Part shown: in pieces, positions 8,189 through 15,905 of the stretch
How positions within the stretch are numbered: the stretch's first letter is position 1
Layout: each line of letters starts with the position of its first letter
Assembly (NCBI RefSeq): GCF_009668025.1
Contig: NZ_WJXZ01000014.1
Coordinates: 1,645,097-1,709,096 of the forward strand
Reading direction: 5' to 3'
Source of the DNA: Larkinella terrae
GTDB taxonomy: Bacteria > Bacteroidota > Bacteroidia > Cytophagales > Spirosomataceae
Length of the DNA: 64,000 nucleotides
The notes under the pieces: generated by a model
Database searches by the model: none
What the model was told of the DNA's origin: nothing
The model's input: the letters and a program-made list of their open reading frames with translations, nothing else
Made by a program: the position numbers and the translations under genes

Positions 8189-9652
8189 TTACTTCCGGTA
8201 ATCCAGCGCCGGTTTTCGGTTTCCAAGCAGAGCTTCGTATTTGAAGTCGGCACCCCGGGCCTGTTGCCAGTCGGCTTTGGCTTTTTGGATGAGCGCCGGG
8301 TCTTTGAAGAGGTCAATGGCGGTCAGAGCCAGTGACTTGGCCGCAACCATCATGCCTTTGACGCCAATGCTCGTGCCGCTGGCCGCGACGGCCTGCCAGC
8401 TGTGAGCCGCCGTTCCCGGCACCCAGGTGGCTGCCGACAAACCGACCGTCGGAACCACCCAACTGACGTCGCCCACGTCGGTGGAGGCACTGCCCAACAG
8501 GTCGTTATTCGAAAAGGGCGAAACCGTGGCGGCTTCTCCCGGTTTCCGAATCGAGCCAAAAGATGTCCCGAAGGATTCCCCCAGTTTCTCGGCAAATCTG
8601 GTTTCTTCCGGCGAATAGGCCACTCCACCGACCAGACTCAGGTTTTTGTGCATCAATTTGGAAAGCGATTCCACCGGCAGCAGGTTATAAACCCCGCCAA
8701 TGATTTCGTATTCCATTTTCGTTTCCGTACCCAACCCGGCTCCTTCGGCGGCTTTCACCATCCGCTTCCAGACATCCTGCAAAATCGTGCGATTTTTGTG
8801 ACGAACGTAATAATAGACCTCTGCAAAATCGGGCACGACGTTTGGCGCTTCTCCGCCTTTCGTGATCACGTAATGAATCCGCGTGTCCGACGGAATGTGT
8901 TCGCGCATCATGTTGATCATGTAATTCATCGACTCCACGCCGTCGAGCGCCGATCGGCCCCGCTCCGGCGAAGCTGCTGCGTGGGCGGCAATGCCCCGAA
9001 ACCGGAATTTAGCAGTAATATTGGCTAAAGATGTCGACGGATCAGCCCCGTTCCGGTCGGCGGGGTGCCAGTGTAAAACCACATCGGTGTTGTTGAACAT
9101 TCCTTCCCGCACCATGTACACCTTTCCCGAACCGCCTTCCTCGGCCGGTGTTCCGTACAGTTGAATTGTGCCGGTTTTGCCGGTTTTCTGCAACCAGTTT
9201 TTCACCGCAACGGCCGATGCCACCGAACCCGGGCCGAACAGATTATGCCCGCAGGCGTGTCCGGATTTTTTCGAGTCGATCGGTTTGCGTTCGGGCGTGG
9301 CATCCTGTGTAATTCCCGGCAGCGCGTCGTATTCGGCCAGAATGCCGATGACCGGTTTTCCGCTCCCAAACGTTGCCACGAAAGCCGTCGGAATGCCCGC
9401 GACGCCGGCTTTGATCGTAAAACCTTCTTTCGTCAGTTCCTGCTGCAACAGGGCCGAACTCTTTTCTTCCTGGTAACCCACCTCGGCCCAGTCCCAGATT
9501 TGTTTGGAAAGCGTGCCGTAATGAGCCGATTTGTTATCCAGGCCCGCCATGACTTCCCGTTGTTCCTTCGTCGGTGTCGATTGCGCCTGAAGCTGCGTCG
9601 CGAACAGGCTCAGGGCGAGAATCCCAAGTTGATGAAAAGTAATTTTTCGCAT
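8189..9652 (-). CDS. secreted M20-family amidohydrolase (AbgB-like)
   Basis: A 487-residue metal-dependent amidohydrolase of the M20 peptidase superfamily, closest in pattern to the p-aminobenzoyl-glutamate hydrolase AbgB subgroup. A signal peptide (1-23, ending LQAQ) sends it to the periplasm. Metal-ligand motifs are GHACGHN (His132, Cys134, His136), PAEEGG (Glu171/Glu172) and LHWHP (His194/His196). The central part (about 210-330) is the dimerisation lid domain of the family. Several cytoplasmic relatives act on folate-derived or indole-acetyl amino acid conjugates; the substrate here is unknown. It is a single gene convergent with the tannase. Confidence 0.9.
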   Translation of the reverse strand: MRKITFHQLGILALSLFATQLQAQSTPTKEQREVMAGLDNKSAHYGTLSKQIWDWAEVGYQEEKSSALLQQELTKEGFTIKAGVAGIPTAFVATFGSGKPVIGILAEYDALPGITQDATPERKPIDSKKSGHACGHNLFGPGSVASAVAVKNWLQKTGKTGTIQLYGTPAEEGGSGKVYMVREGMFNNTDVVLHWHPADRNGADPSTSLANITAKFRFRGIAAHAAASPERGRSALDGVESMNYMINMMREHIPSDTRIHYVITKGGEAPNVVPDFAEVYYYVRHKNRTILQDVWKRMVKAAEGAGLGTETKMEYEIIGGVYNLLPVESLSKLMHKNLSLVGGVAYSPEETRFAEKLGESFGTSFGSIRKPGEAATVSPFSNNDLLGSASTDVGDVSWVVPTVGLSAATWVPGTAAHSWQAVAASGTSIGVKGMMVAAKSLALTAIDLFKDPALIQKAKADWQQARGADFKYEALLGNRKPALDYRK

Positions 9653-9706
9653 AAGCCAAGTTTAAAAACCGGTGTAGTCGCCGTACTGCTAGGAACCGGC
9701 ACAAAG

Positions 9707-9835
9707 ATGCATATTGATGGAGATAATTTACTAAGATTAAAGTTGATACAGGATTTATTTGAAGAGTACGCCAAACAGGCGAACCATTGTGGTTGTTGTA
9801 TTCTGGACGGAGAAGTGAACGGTTGGTTAAAATGA
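9707..9835 (+). CDS. possible small protein with CGCC motif
   Basis: A 42-codon frame starting at ATG 9707 in the gap between the M20 and MOSC genes. The product has an amphipathic helix-like N-terminal half (LLRLKLIQDLFEEYAKQ) and a CGCC cluster at residues 28-31. Composition looks protein-like, but I recognise no family and see no strong ribosome-binding site. It ends just where a palindromic repeat begins. Treat as a candidate. Confidence 0.25.
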   Translation: MHIDGDNLLRLKLIQDLFEEYAKQANHCGCCILDGEVNGWLK

Positions 9836-9938
9836 GTTTAAGGTTTATGGTCTATAGTTTTTAGTTCAATCTGCACAATTATAGTTGGTTGAGTTCAACC
9901 ATAGACGATAAACTAAAAACCATTAACTATTTAAATAG
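9836..9938. repeat. AT-rich imperfect inverted repeat with a central palindrome
   Basis: The two sides contain inverted, permuted words of the type TTTATGGTCTATAGTTTTTAG. At the centre is an exact palindrome TGGTTGA-gt-TCAACCA (9886-9901). There is no coding content. It lies 30 bases upstream of the MOSC gene. Such TTTATGGT/TATAGTTTTTAG repeats look like dispersed intergenic elements. Confidence 0.6.
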
Positions 9939-9967
9939 ATTTTCAGGCAGTACTAAATGGATGAATT

Positions 9968-10459
9968 GTGGAAAGTCAGTTGAAGAAATTGATGCAAACT
10001 TTTCCCCGCGCGGGCCGGTTGGAATGGATTGGTATTCGGCCCGTTCGGAACGAACCGCTGGAAATTGTGGCGCAGGTGGCGGTTTCGGAAAAAGAAGGAT
10101 TGGTGGGCGACCACTACAGCGGTCGCAGCGGTAATCGGCACGTCACGCTGATCCAGGCCGAGCACCTGCCCGCCGTGGCCGCCATGACTGGTCGGGAAAC
10201 CGTCGACCCGGTTTTGTTACGAAGAAATCTCATCGTTTCCGGTCTGAATCTGCTGGCGCTGAAAGACCACCAGATTCAGATCGGGGATGCGGTTATTCTG
10301 GAAATTACCGGCCTTTGTCATCCCTGTACACGCATGGAAATCAACCTCGGACCGGGTGGCTACAACGCCATGCGCGGCCACGGCGGCCTGACGGCGCGGG
10401 TGATCCGGGGAGGAACGATTCGATTGGGAGATGCCGTAACGGTTTTACCCGCTTCCTAA
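9968..10459 (+). CDS. MOSC domain protein
   Basis: A 163-residue single-domain MOSC protein. MOSC domains are predicted sulfur carriers or transferases related to the C-terminal domain of molybdenum cofactor sulfurase. Recognisable elements are GLVGDHYSG, the NLIVSGLNLLAL segment, GLCHPC with the conserved cysteine in the second half, and a GGLTARV segment. The listed start is GTG at 9968; TTG 9980 and ATG 9992 are alternatives and no ribosome-binding site decides. Its stop overlaps by four bases with the convergent HAD gene. No molybdenum-cofactor genes are nearby. Confidence 0.8.
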   Translation: MESQLKKLMQTFPRAGRLEWIGIRPVRNEPLEIVAQVAVSEKEGLVGDHYSGRSGNRHVTLIQAEHLPAVAAMTGRETVDPVLLRRNLIVSGLNLLALKDHQIQIGDAVILEITGLCHPCTRMEINLGPGGYNAMRGHGGLTARVIRGGTIRLGDAVTVLPAS

Positions 10460-11130
10460 ACGGATACCGAGCGGTTTGCTAATTCCTGAAAACGGTCGGG
10501 CGATAGTTCGGTGAAATCGCCAATCACTTCGTCGGCTCCGGCGCTGATCAGTTCCTTCGCCGAATCCGTGGTAGTCAACCCAATTACGTAAGCGCCAGCC
10601 GCTTTGGCGGCCCGTATGCCCGTGGTCGAATCTTCAAAAATCACGCTTTCATTGGGTTCAACACTCAGCAGTTGCATCCCTTTCTGGTAAATTTCCGGGT
10701 TGGGTTTGGGATGAGAAACCTTGCTTTCGTCGAGCAAAACATCGAAATACGCGCGCAGATTCAGGGTATCCATCACGAAATCGAGGTTTTCGACCGGCGC
10801 GGAGGTGGCAACTGCCGTCCGAATTCCGGAGTTTCGGAGCAGTTGGAGAAAACCGGCCAGACCCGCAACCGGCTGGATGTCCGGCAAATATAGCTCCCGA
10901 AATAGTGCTTCTTTTTCGGCGGCCAGTTGCCGGGCTTCGGTCAACGAAAGACTGCGGTCCGGGAACAGGTGACTTAGAATATCATTGTTGTGTTTTCCGG
11001 AAACATATTGCACAAAATCGGCGTCGGTGAGCGGTTTTCCGTATCGTTCGAAATACGAACGCCAGGCCAGGCGGTGGTGCGGATTGGTATCGACAATCAC
11101 GCCATCCATGTCAAAGAGTACTGCTTTCAT
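10456..11130 (-). CDS. HAD-family phosphatase/phosphomutase (beta-phosphoglucomutase-like)
   Basis: A 224-residue haloacid dehalogenase-superfamily enzyme of the beta-phosphoglucomutase type. Motif I is DMDGV (nucleophile Asp7 and acid/base Asp9), motif II is ATSAP, the motif III lysine is in KPNPEIY, and motif IV is EDSTTGI. An alpha-helical cap lies between about 15 and 85. The frame is open 30 codons further upstream, but the ATG at 11130 begins exactly at the conserved MKAVLFDMDG and is chosen. The substrate is likely a small sugar phosphate. The stop codon overlaps that of the convergent MOSC gene. Confidence 0.88.
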   Translation of the reverse strand: MKAVLFDMDGVIVDTNPHHRLAWRSYFERYGKPLTDADFVQYVSGKHNNDILSHLFPDRSLSLTEARQLAAEKEALFRELYLPDIQPVAGLAGFLQLLRNSGIRTAVATSAPVENLDFVMDTLNLRAYFDVLLDESKVSHPKPNPEIYQKGMQLLSVEPNESVIFEDSTTGIRAAKAAGAYVIGLTTTDSAKELISAGADEVIGDFTELSPDRFQELANRSVSV

Positions 11131-11236
11131 GTTGTAATTGAGTGAATGGGCGAATGAATGCCAGGGTTGCCCGCCTGGTGAGTGAATTGTTGCCGTAGAA
11201 CACAATTCGGATTCCCTCATTCATTGCCTGGTATAA

Positions 11237-11623
11237 TTAAATCGTGATTTCGATGCGGTTTTGTTCCGGATCGAGAACGACACTTTCGTAATAACCGTCG
11301 CCGGTGGTTCGCGGGCCGTCGACGACACGAAAACCATCGGTTTTCAGGCGGTTAGTCAGTAAATCGACCTGCCGGTGACTACCAACTGAAACCGCAAAGT
11401 GAATCAAACCGGTTCGTTGAACCAGCGGGTCTGTTGAGTCGGTCGGAACGTCGGGCCGGTGCATCAATTCGAGCTGACAACCCTCGCCAAACGAAAGGAA
11501 ATATGAACTGAACTGCTTGGCGGAATTCTGGTAAATTGCTGACGATGTTGCCCCAAAATACGTCTCGTAGAAGGCCCGAATCCGCTCCAGATCCTGCGTC
11601 CAGATAGCCAGGTGTGCAATCAT
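11237..11623 (-). CDS. VOC superfamily (glyoxalase/bleomycin resistance-like) protein
   Basis: A 128-residue protein of the vicinal-oxygen-chelate fold, with the two beta-alpha-beta-beta-beta halves. The first starts MIAHLAIWTQDLERIRAFYE and the second contains LIHFAVSVG; the C-terminus has VLDPEQNRIEI. Candidate metal ligands are His4, Glu55 in CQLELMHR, His in LIHFAV and Glu in NRIEI. The ATG at 11623 overlaps the stop of the upstream MFS gene as ATGA, so the two are probably translationally coupled. Substrate unknown. Confidence 0.85.
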   Translation of the reverse strand: MIAHLAIWTQDLERIRAFYETYFGATSSAIYQNSAKQFSSYFLSFGEGCQLELMHRPDVPTDSTDPLVQRTGLIHFAVSVGSHRQVDLLTNRLKTDGFRVVDGPRTTGDGYYESVVLDPEQNRIEITI

Positions 11624-12813
11624 AATTTTATCTTTCTTGAAATTCCGGCGCAAATGAACAGCAGCGCAACCACCAATCCCAGACCGTAATTGAGCCCGTA
11701 AGCTTCGGCAACCAGGCCGATGACGGGCGGACCTGCCAAAAAACCGATGAAACTAAAGGTCGCGAAAGTGGCCAGACCCGTTGCCGCCGGAATGCCCGGC
11801 ACACGGAGGGAAGCCGCGTATAAAATCGGAGCCCCCAGCGAACAGCCCGCGCCCAGCAATGCAAAACCGGTCAGCACAACGATCGAAATGGGAACCGCAA
11901 TGGCGAGCAGCAACCCGGAGGCCGCCACCAGGCTGCCCAGACTCAGAATCAATTTGGCACCAAACCGGGGAATAATGGCGTCGCCCATAAACCGCCCCAG
12001 CGTCATGGCCAGCGAAAAACAGCCGAAACCCAGAGCCGCAATCTGGCTCGAAGCCCCCGCCGATTCGTGGAGGTAAACCGCACTCCAGTCCAGGGCCGCA
12101 CCTTCGCCCATTGCCACCCCCAAACCGATGATGATCATCAGCAACAGCAGGGTGTTCGGACGTACGAATGCGGCCGAGGATTCGGCGGGTGGTTGTGTCG
12201 GAATCGAGGCCAGAATGGGCCGAAGGGCAAAGGTTAAAAGCAACAGGGCAATGGTCATCGCCAGCATGTGAACCGATGGTGAAACGTGCAGCGAGATCAG
12301 AATACCGGCCAGCGCGGAGCCAACCATGCCCCCCAGACTCCACATCCCGTGGCACGACGACATGATCTGAATGTTATTGGCCTGCTCGACATCGACCGCG
12401 CAGGTATTCATGGCCACGTTCAGCAACGCGGCACTCAACCCAACAAAGAATAGCCCGAGTGCCATCAGGGCAATATTGGGCGCATTTATTGGAAGCAATG
12501 TGCTGACACACAGCGTTAAGGCGCTCAGGAAGCAGGTTCGGGCTACCCCAAGTCGGGCCACGATCCAGCCCGAAAATGGGTTCATCAGCAGCAATCCGAC
12601 GGGCATCGCAAACAACACCATGCCCAGACTGGCGTCGGTCAGGTGAAGCTTACTTTTGACGTACGGAATGTGCGCTACCCAACCGCCGAGCAGCAGACTT
12701 TCCGTCGTAAAAACCAGGCCGACGGCTCGTGCCTGCGGGTTCAGAAAGAAGTTTTGCAGACTTCGGGTGAGCGTTGGGGCGGATTGCGGTTTTTCGTCGA
12801 GAGATAGATTCAT
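11620..12813 (-). CDS. MFS transporter
   Basis: A 397-residue inner-membrane transporter with 12 predicted transmembrane segments, of the YbjJ-like branch of the major facilitator superfamily. The loop after TM2 has the usual short basic patch (FSGWIVARLG), and the second half mirrors it (GRFMGDAIIPRFG). Repeated GAxLG and GAGCSLGAPI motifs fit helix packing. A TATTTTTG box lies 23 bases before the ATG. The stop codon overlaps the start of the VOC gene, suggesting the pump and the VOC enzyme handle the same compound. Substrate unknown. Confidence 0.88.
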   Translation of the reverse strand: MNLSLDEKPQSAPTLTRSLQNFFLNPQARAVGLVFTTESLLLGGWVAHIPYVKSKLHLTDASLGMVLFAMPVGLLLMNPFSGWIVARLGVARTCFLSALTLCVSTLLPINAPNIALMALGLFFVGLSAALLNVAMNTCAVDVEQANNIQIMSSCHGMWSLGGMVGSALAGILISLHVSPSVHMLAMTIALLLLTFALRPILASIPTQPPAESSAAFVRPNTLLLLMIIIGLGVAMGEGAALDWSAVYLHESAGASSQIAALGFGCFSLAMTLGRFMGDAIIPRFGAKLILSLGSLVAASGLLLAIAVPISIVVLTGFALLGAGCSLGAPILYAASLRVPGIPAATGLATFATFSFIGFLAGPPVIGLVAEAYGLNYGLGLVVALLFICAGISRKIKL

Positions 12814-12835
12814 GGCGTGCTGGATAATTCGTTGG

Positions 12836-12843
12836 CAAAAATA
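12836..12843 (-). promoter_or_regulatory. putative -7 box (TATTTTTG) for the MFS-VOC pair
   Basis: Minus-strand TATTTTTG fits TAnnTTTG and is 23 bases upstream of the MFS start codon. No clear -33 TTTG was found, so this is a moderate call. Confidence 0.4.
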
Positions 12844-12959
12844 AGGCGGTTTTCTTAGTTGGGTTTTAGTTTAATTACCTTATTTTGGTGCTGTATTGAT
12901 TTTAATGCTCCAGTAAAGATTAATAAAATGTTAATAGTGCATCTATTTAGGCAAAAACG

Positions 12960-13814
12960 ATGAAACCGCAGTTTGAAAAAATAGAACCGGAATTCGGCAG
13001 TTCCTGTAAACTGGTTCACCACATAGAGCCGGATAGTTGCTGGGTGTACTGGCACTATCATCCTGAATACGAGATTGTTTACATTCCGCGCGGCAACGGA
13101 AAGCGGCACATCGGGCACCACGTTTCGTCGTATCAGGACGGGGAACTGGTGTTTCTGGGTCCCAATTTGCCGCACCTGAATTTCGGGCATGGCGTGGTGG
13201 GCGAGTTTGAAGAAATTGTGGTGCAATTGCGCGAAGATTTTCTCGGCAAGGATTTCCTGCAAAAACCGGAACTGGCCGCCGTTCGGCGGTTATTCGACCG
13301 GTCGCACCAGGGCATGTCGTTCTTCGGCGAAACGAAGCAGCGGGTGGGTCGGCAGGTCGCTTCGCTGGTGAAATTGCCGCCGTTTGAACGGATGCTGGCG
13401 TTACTGACGATTTTCCAGCAACTGGCGGTTTCGACTGAATACCAACTGCTGAATGCGGAAAGTATTAGTCTGGATCTGAACGGGCGGGAGCAGGACCGGA
13501 TCAACCGGATTTACGGATTTGTCGAAGCCCATTTCTCACAACCGATTGACATACAGGACGTAGCTTCGCTCGCTAACATGACTGTTCCGGCCTTTTGCCG
13601 GTATTTTAAAAAAATGACGCTGATGACCTTCACGGATTTTGTCAACGAATTTCGGATTACGCAGGCCCGAAAACTGCTGGCGGGCGAGCGCAGCATTGGC
13701 GATGTTTGTTACGACAGCGGTTTTAACAACCTCTCGCATTTCAACAAGGTGTTCAAGCAGCGAACGGGCCAGACGCCGGGCATGTACCGGCGGGCGTTGA
13801 CGGTGCAGGGCTAA
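12960..13814 (+). CDS. AraC-family transcriptional regulator with N-terminal cupin
   Basis: A 284-residue cytoplasmic regulator. The N-terminal cupin (about 15-110) has the histidine-rich HYHPEYEIVYIPRG start typical of ligand-binding AraC regulators. The C-terminal double helix-turn-helix (about 185-284) includes the signature region NLSHFNKVFKQRTGQTP. It is divergent from the MFS-VOC pair with a 146-base shared region, so it may control that pair. A decayed gene fragment follows at once downstream. Confidence 0.9.
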   Translation: MKPQFEKIEPEFGSSCKLVHHIEPDSCWVYWHYHPEYEIVYIPRGNGKRHIGHHVSSYQDGELVFLGPNLPHLNFGHGVVGEFEEIVVQLREDFLGKDFLQKPELAAVRRLFDRSHQGMSFFGETKQRVGRQVASLVKLPPFERMLALLTIFQQLAVSTEYQLLNAESISLDLNGREQDRINRIYGFVEAHFSQPIDIQDVASLANMTVPAFCRYFKKMTLMTFTDFVNEFRITQARKLLAGERSIGDVCYDSGFNNLSHFNKVFKQRTGQTPGMYRRALTVQG

Positions 13815-13837
13815 AAACTGTATCTCATGCCGATTTC

Positions 13838-14099
13838 CGAGACCATCAAATTCGCTTTGACGTCAAAGCGACGTACGGCGAAGGGCGGGCGATTTTTAAA
13901 GATCCCAAAACCGACGACGGCACGAAGAAAAGTGATAAAGTGCTTATTCGACTGGTAAGCGATGAAACCGGTGCGTTGGTGATGGAAATCAGGTGACTCG
14001 GGAGAAGGAAAAACCGGTCTGCTTGAGACGGTTTGCATTGGTGGTAAGTTGGTGAAAGAACAGACCTTAAGCGAAATCCGGGCGCGGCTGAAGGAGTAA
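13838..14099 (+). pseudogene. 3' remnant of a nicotinamide/nicotinate phosphoribosyltransferase gene
   Basis: Three short plus-strand frames, joined by frameshifts, read as the C-terminal end of a NAMPT-type phosphoribosyltransferase. First is ETIKFAL at about 13839, then KATYGEGRAIFKDPKTDDG and KKSDKVLIRLVSD (13864-13990, ending in TGA), then TREKEKTGLLETV, GGKLVKEQ and TLSEIRARLKE to a TAA at 14097-14099. The phrase FKDPKTDDGTKKS and the LLETV..GKLVKE pattern are characteristic of this family's C-terminus. At least two frameshifts and the loss of more than 350 N-terminal codons make it non-functional. It directly abuts the AraC gene, so a deletion probably joined them. Confidence 0.7.
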
Positions 14100-14183
14100 T
14101 AACCTGATTACAAAGCTGCCCTTTTTACCTGGATATGGCTCGGCCCAAACTTACAAATAAGGCAAACTGCTGTCCGGGAATTG

Positions 14184-14214
14184 AAAAAAGCCCGGTCGTA
14201 TTCGGACCGGGCTT
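14184..14214 (-). terminator. intrinsic terminator of the left SusC/SusD operon
   Basis: On the minus strand a perfect 10-base-pair GC-rich stem (AAGCCCGGTC/GACCGGGCTT) with a 7-base loop runs straight into six T. It starts 5 bases after the SusD stop codon. Confidence 0.93.
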
Positions 14215-14219
14215 CCTTG

Positions 14220-15893
14220 TTAATAGGGTTTGTTCGTTCCCTGGATGAGCCACATTTTGGCGTAGTGGTGATCCTTGCTTTGGCCTGCGGGGATATAATT
14301 GGTACTTCCCAACCGGCTCACGGCTTCAGTGTAATTCGCAATGTATTTGGGGTCCAGATTGGGTGTTGGGTACATGTAACGGATCGGCAGGGCCGCGCCG
14401 AACTGGGCCACCGGACCGGTTTTCAGCGCGGGATAGCCCGTCCGGCGCCAGTCGAACCAGGATTGGACGCTGAACCAGGACGAAATCCATTTCTGCTCTA
14501 AAATCCGTTCCTGCTTGTTGGTTGCCCCGGCATAACTGACGCCCGGTTGCGCATAATACGTTTCGAAGTTGAATCCGGTGGCTGCCAGCGCTCCTTCTTT
14601 GTCCATCGACGCCTGAACCGCTTTTTTGTAGTGCCCTTCCGCATCCGTCGCGCCGAAAGTCCCCAGCAAAGCCGCTTCGGCAAGAATGAACTCAACCTCG
14701 GGATAGTTCATGAAATTCATCGCGACGTAGGGATCGGTATTTTTCCGGTAGCGGTCGTGAATGAACGAAATGTAGGGGTTCTGCTCGTTGGGATACACCG
14801 CCACATCATTTCCCTTGTTGTAAACGATGCCCTGCGTAATAGGCAAACCGACCGGCAGACCAACGTAGAGGTTGGTATCGGCACTGGAAGCCACGCTCGG
14901 CACATAAACCACCGAATACGTTTCCCCGAACTGGTTCGTGAATGACTTCGTGGTTTCCGTTTTCACGTTGGCATCCCACTTTCTCCGTACCGGATTGGCC
15001 CAGCGCTGCAAGCGCGGATCTTTCAGTTGCAGTAACTTGTCGACCAGCGGTTTTGCCGGTTTGGTCAGCCAGTTGAAGGTAGCCGAGGCCAGCGGGCCAC
15101 CGGGCTGGGCATTGTCGGAGTTGGTACCCAGAAACGCGAGGGTTGCGTCGTCGGCCTTGCTGGTAAATGCACCAGCGGCCGCTTCCTTGAACTCGGTTTC
15201 CAGGTTAATGCCCAATGCCGACATTTCCGCCTTTTTATCCGCCAGACGAAGGGCATAGCGCAGCCGTAACGAATTGGCAAACTTCCGCCATTTGGCACCA
15301 TCTCCCTTATACATCACGTCGGAAGTAGCGCTCACTGCATCCTTGGCCGTCAGGTTCTGAAGCAGCTCGTTTGCTTTTTTCAGATCGGTCATGATGCCCT
15401 TGTAGACATCCGCCTGATTATCGTATTTCGGGAAAAATGATCCATCGCTGGCTTTCAGGGCTTCGGAATACGGAATATCGCCGTAGAGGTCGGTCAGCAA
15501 ACCGTAGATCATGGATTTCATGGTCAGGCCGATGCCCTGGAATAGTTTGTTGTCATCCCGCACGCCGTTGTCGTAAATGATCTGCACGTTCCGCAGGATA
15601 TCGTAATAACCGCCCCAGGCTTCCTGGGTCCAGGCATACTGGTTCGTCTCGGCGGCCCCTTCGTTCGTTCCGGCCTGCATGTACTGCATGGCAGCCGCAA
15701 TCTTGGAACTGTTCTTGCCCAAACCGAAGATCAGCTTTCCACTATTGACCAGCGAATAAGTGAGAACGTAGTTGGAAGACACATTTTCGGGACTGTTGGG
15801 ATTCTTGTTGATTTCCGTAAGGTCCTGACAGGCGGATAGCCACAGACACATCATCGCCAGCAGGGGAATTCGTAATGCTTTTATCGTTTTCAT
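14220..15893 (-). CDS. SusD-like surface lipoprotein (SusD-like_2 type)
   Basis: A 557-residue nutrient-binding outer-membrane lipoprotein that caps its SusC partner. The N-terminus is a lipoprotein signal with lipobox LSAC, followed by the typical EINKNPNSPENV. The TPR-like helical part contains MKSMIYGLLTDLYGDIPYSEA, conserved in the SusD-like_2 group. Late in the protein WISSWFSVQSWFDWRRTGYPAL is likewise typical. The frame extends to a TTG four codons upstream, but the ATG at 15893 is preceded by GGAAG at good spacing. It follows the SusC gene by 12 bases and is followed by a strong terminator, closing the operon. Confidence 0.93.
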   Translation of the reverse strand: MKTIKALRIPLLAMMCLWLSACQDLTEINKNPNSPENVSSNYVLTYSLVNSGKLIFGLGKNSSKIAAAMQYMQAGTNEGAAETNQYAWTQEAWGGYYDILRNVQIIYDNGVRDDNKLFQGIGLTMKSMIYGLLTDLYGDIPYSEALKASDGSFFPKYDNQADVYKGIMTDLKKANELLQNLTAKDAVSATSDVMYKGDGAKWRKFANSLRLRYALRLADKKAEMSALGINLETEFKEAAAGAFTSKADDATLAFLGTNSDNAQPGGPLASATFNWLTKPAKPLVDKLLQLKDPRLQRWANPVRRKWDANVKTETTKSFTNQFGETYSVVYVPSVASSADTNLYVGLPVGLPITQGIVYNKGNDVAVYPNEQNPYISFIHDRYRKNTDPYVAMNFMNYPEVEFILAEAALLGTFGATDAEGHYKKAVQASMDKEGALAATGFNFETYYAQPGVSYAGATNKQERILEQKWISSWFSVQSWFDWRRTGYPALKTGPVAQFGAALPIRYMYPTPNLDPKYIANYTEAVSRLGSTNYIPAGQSKDHHYAKMWLIQGTNKPY

Positions 15894-15905
15894 TTTCACT
15901 TCCAA

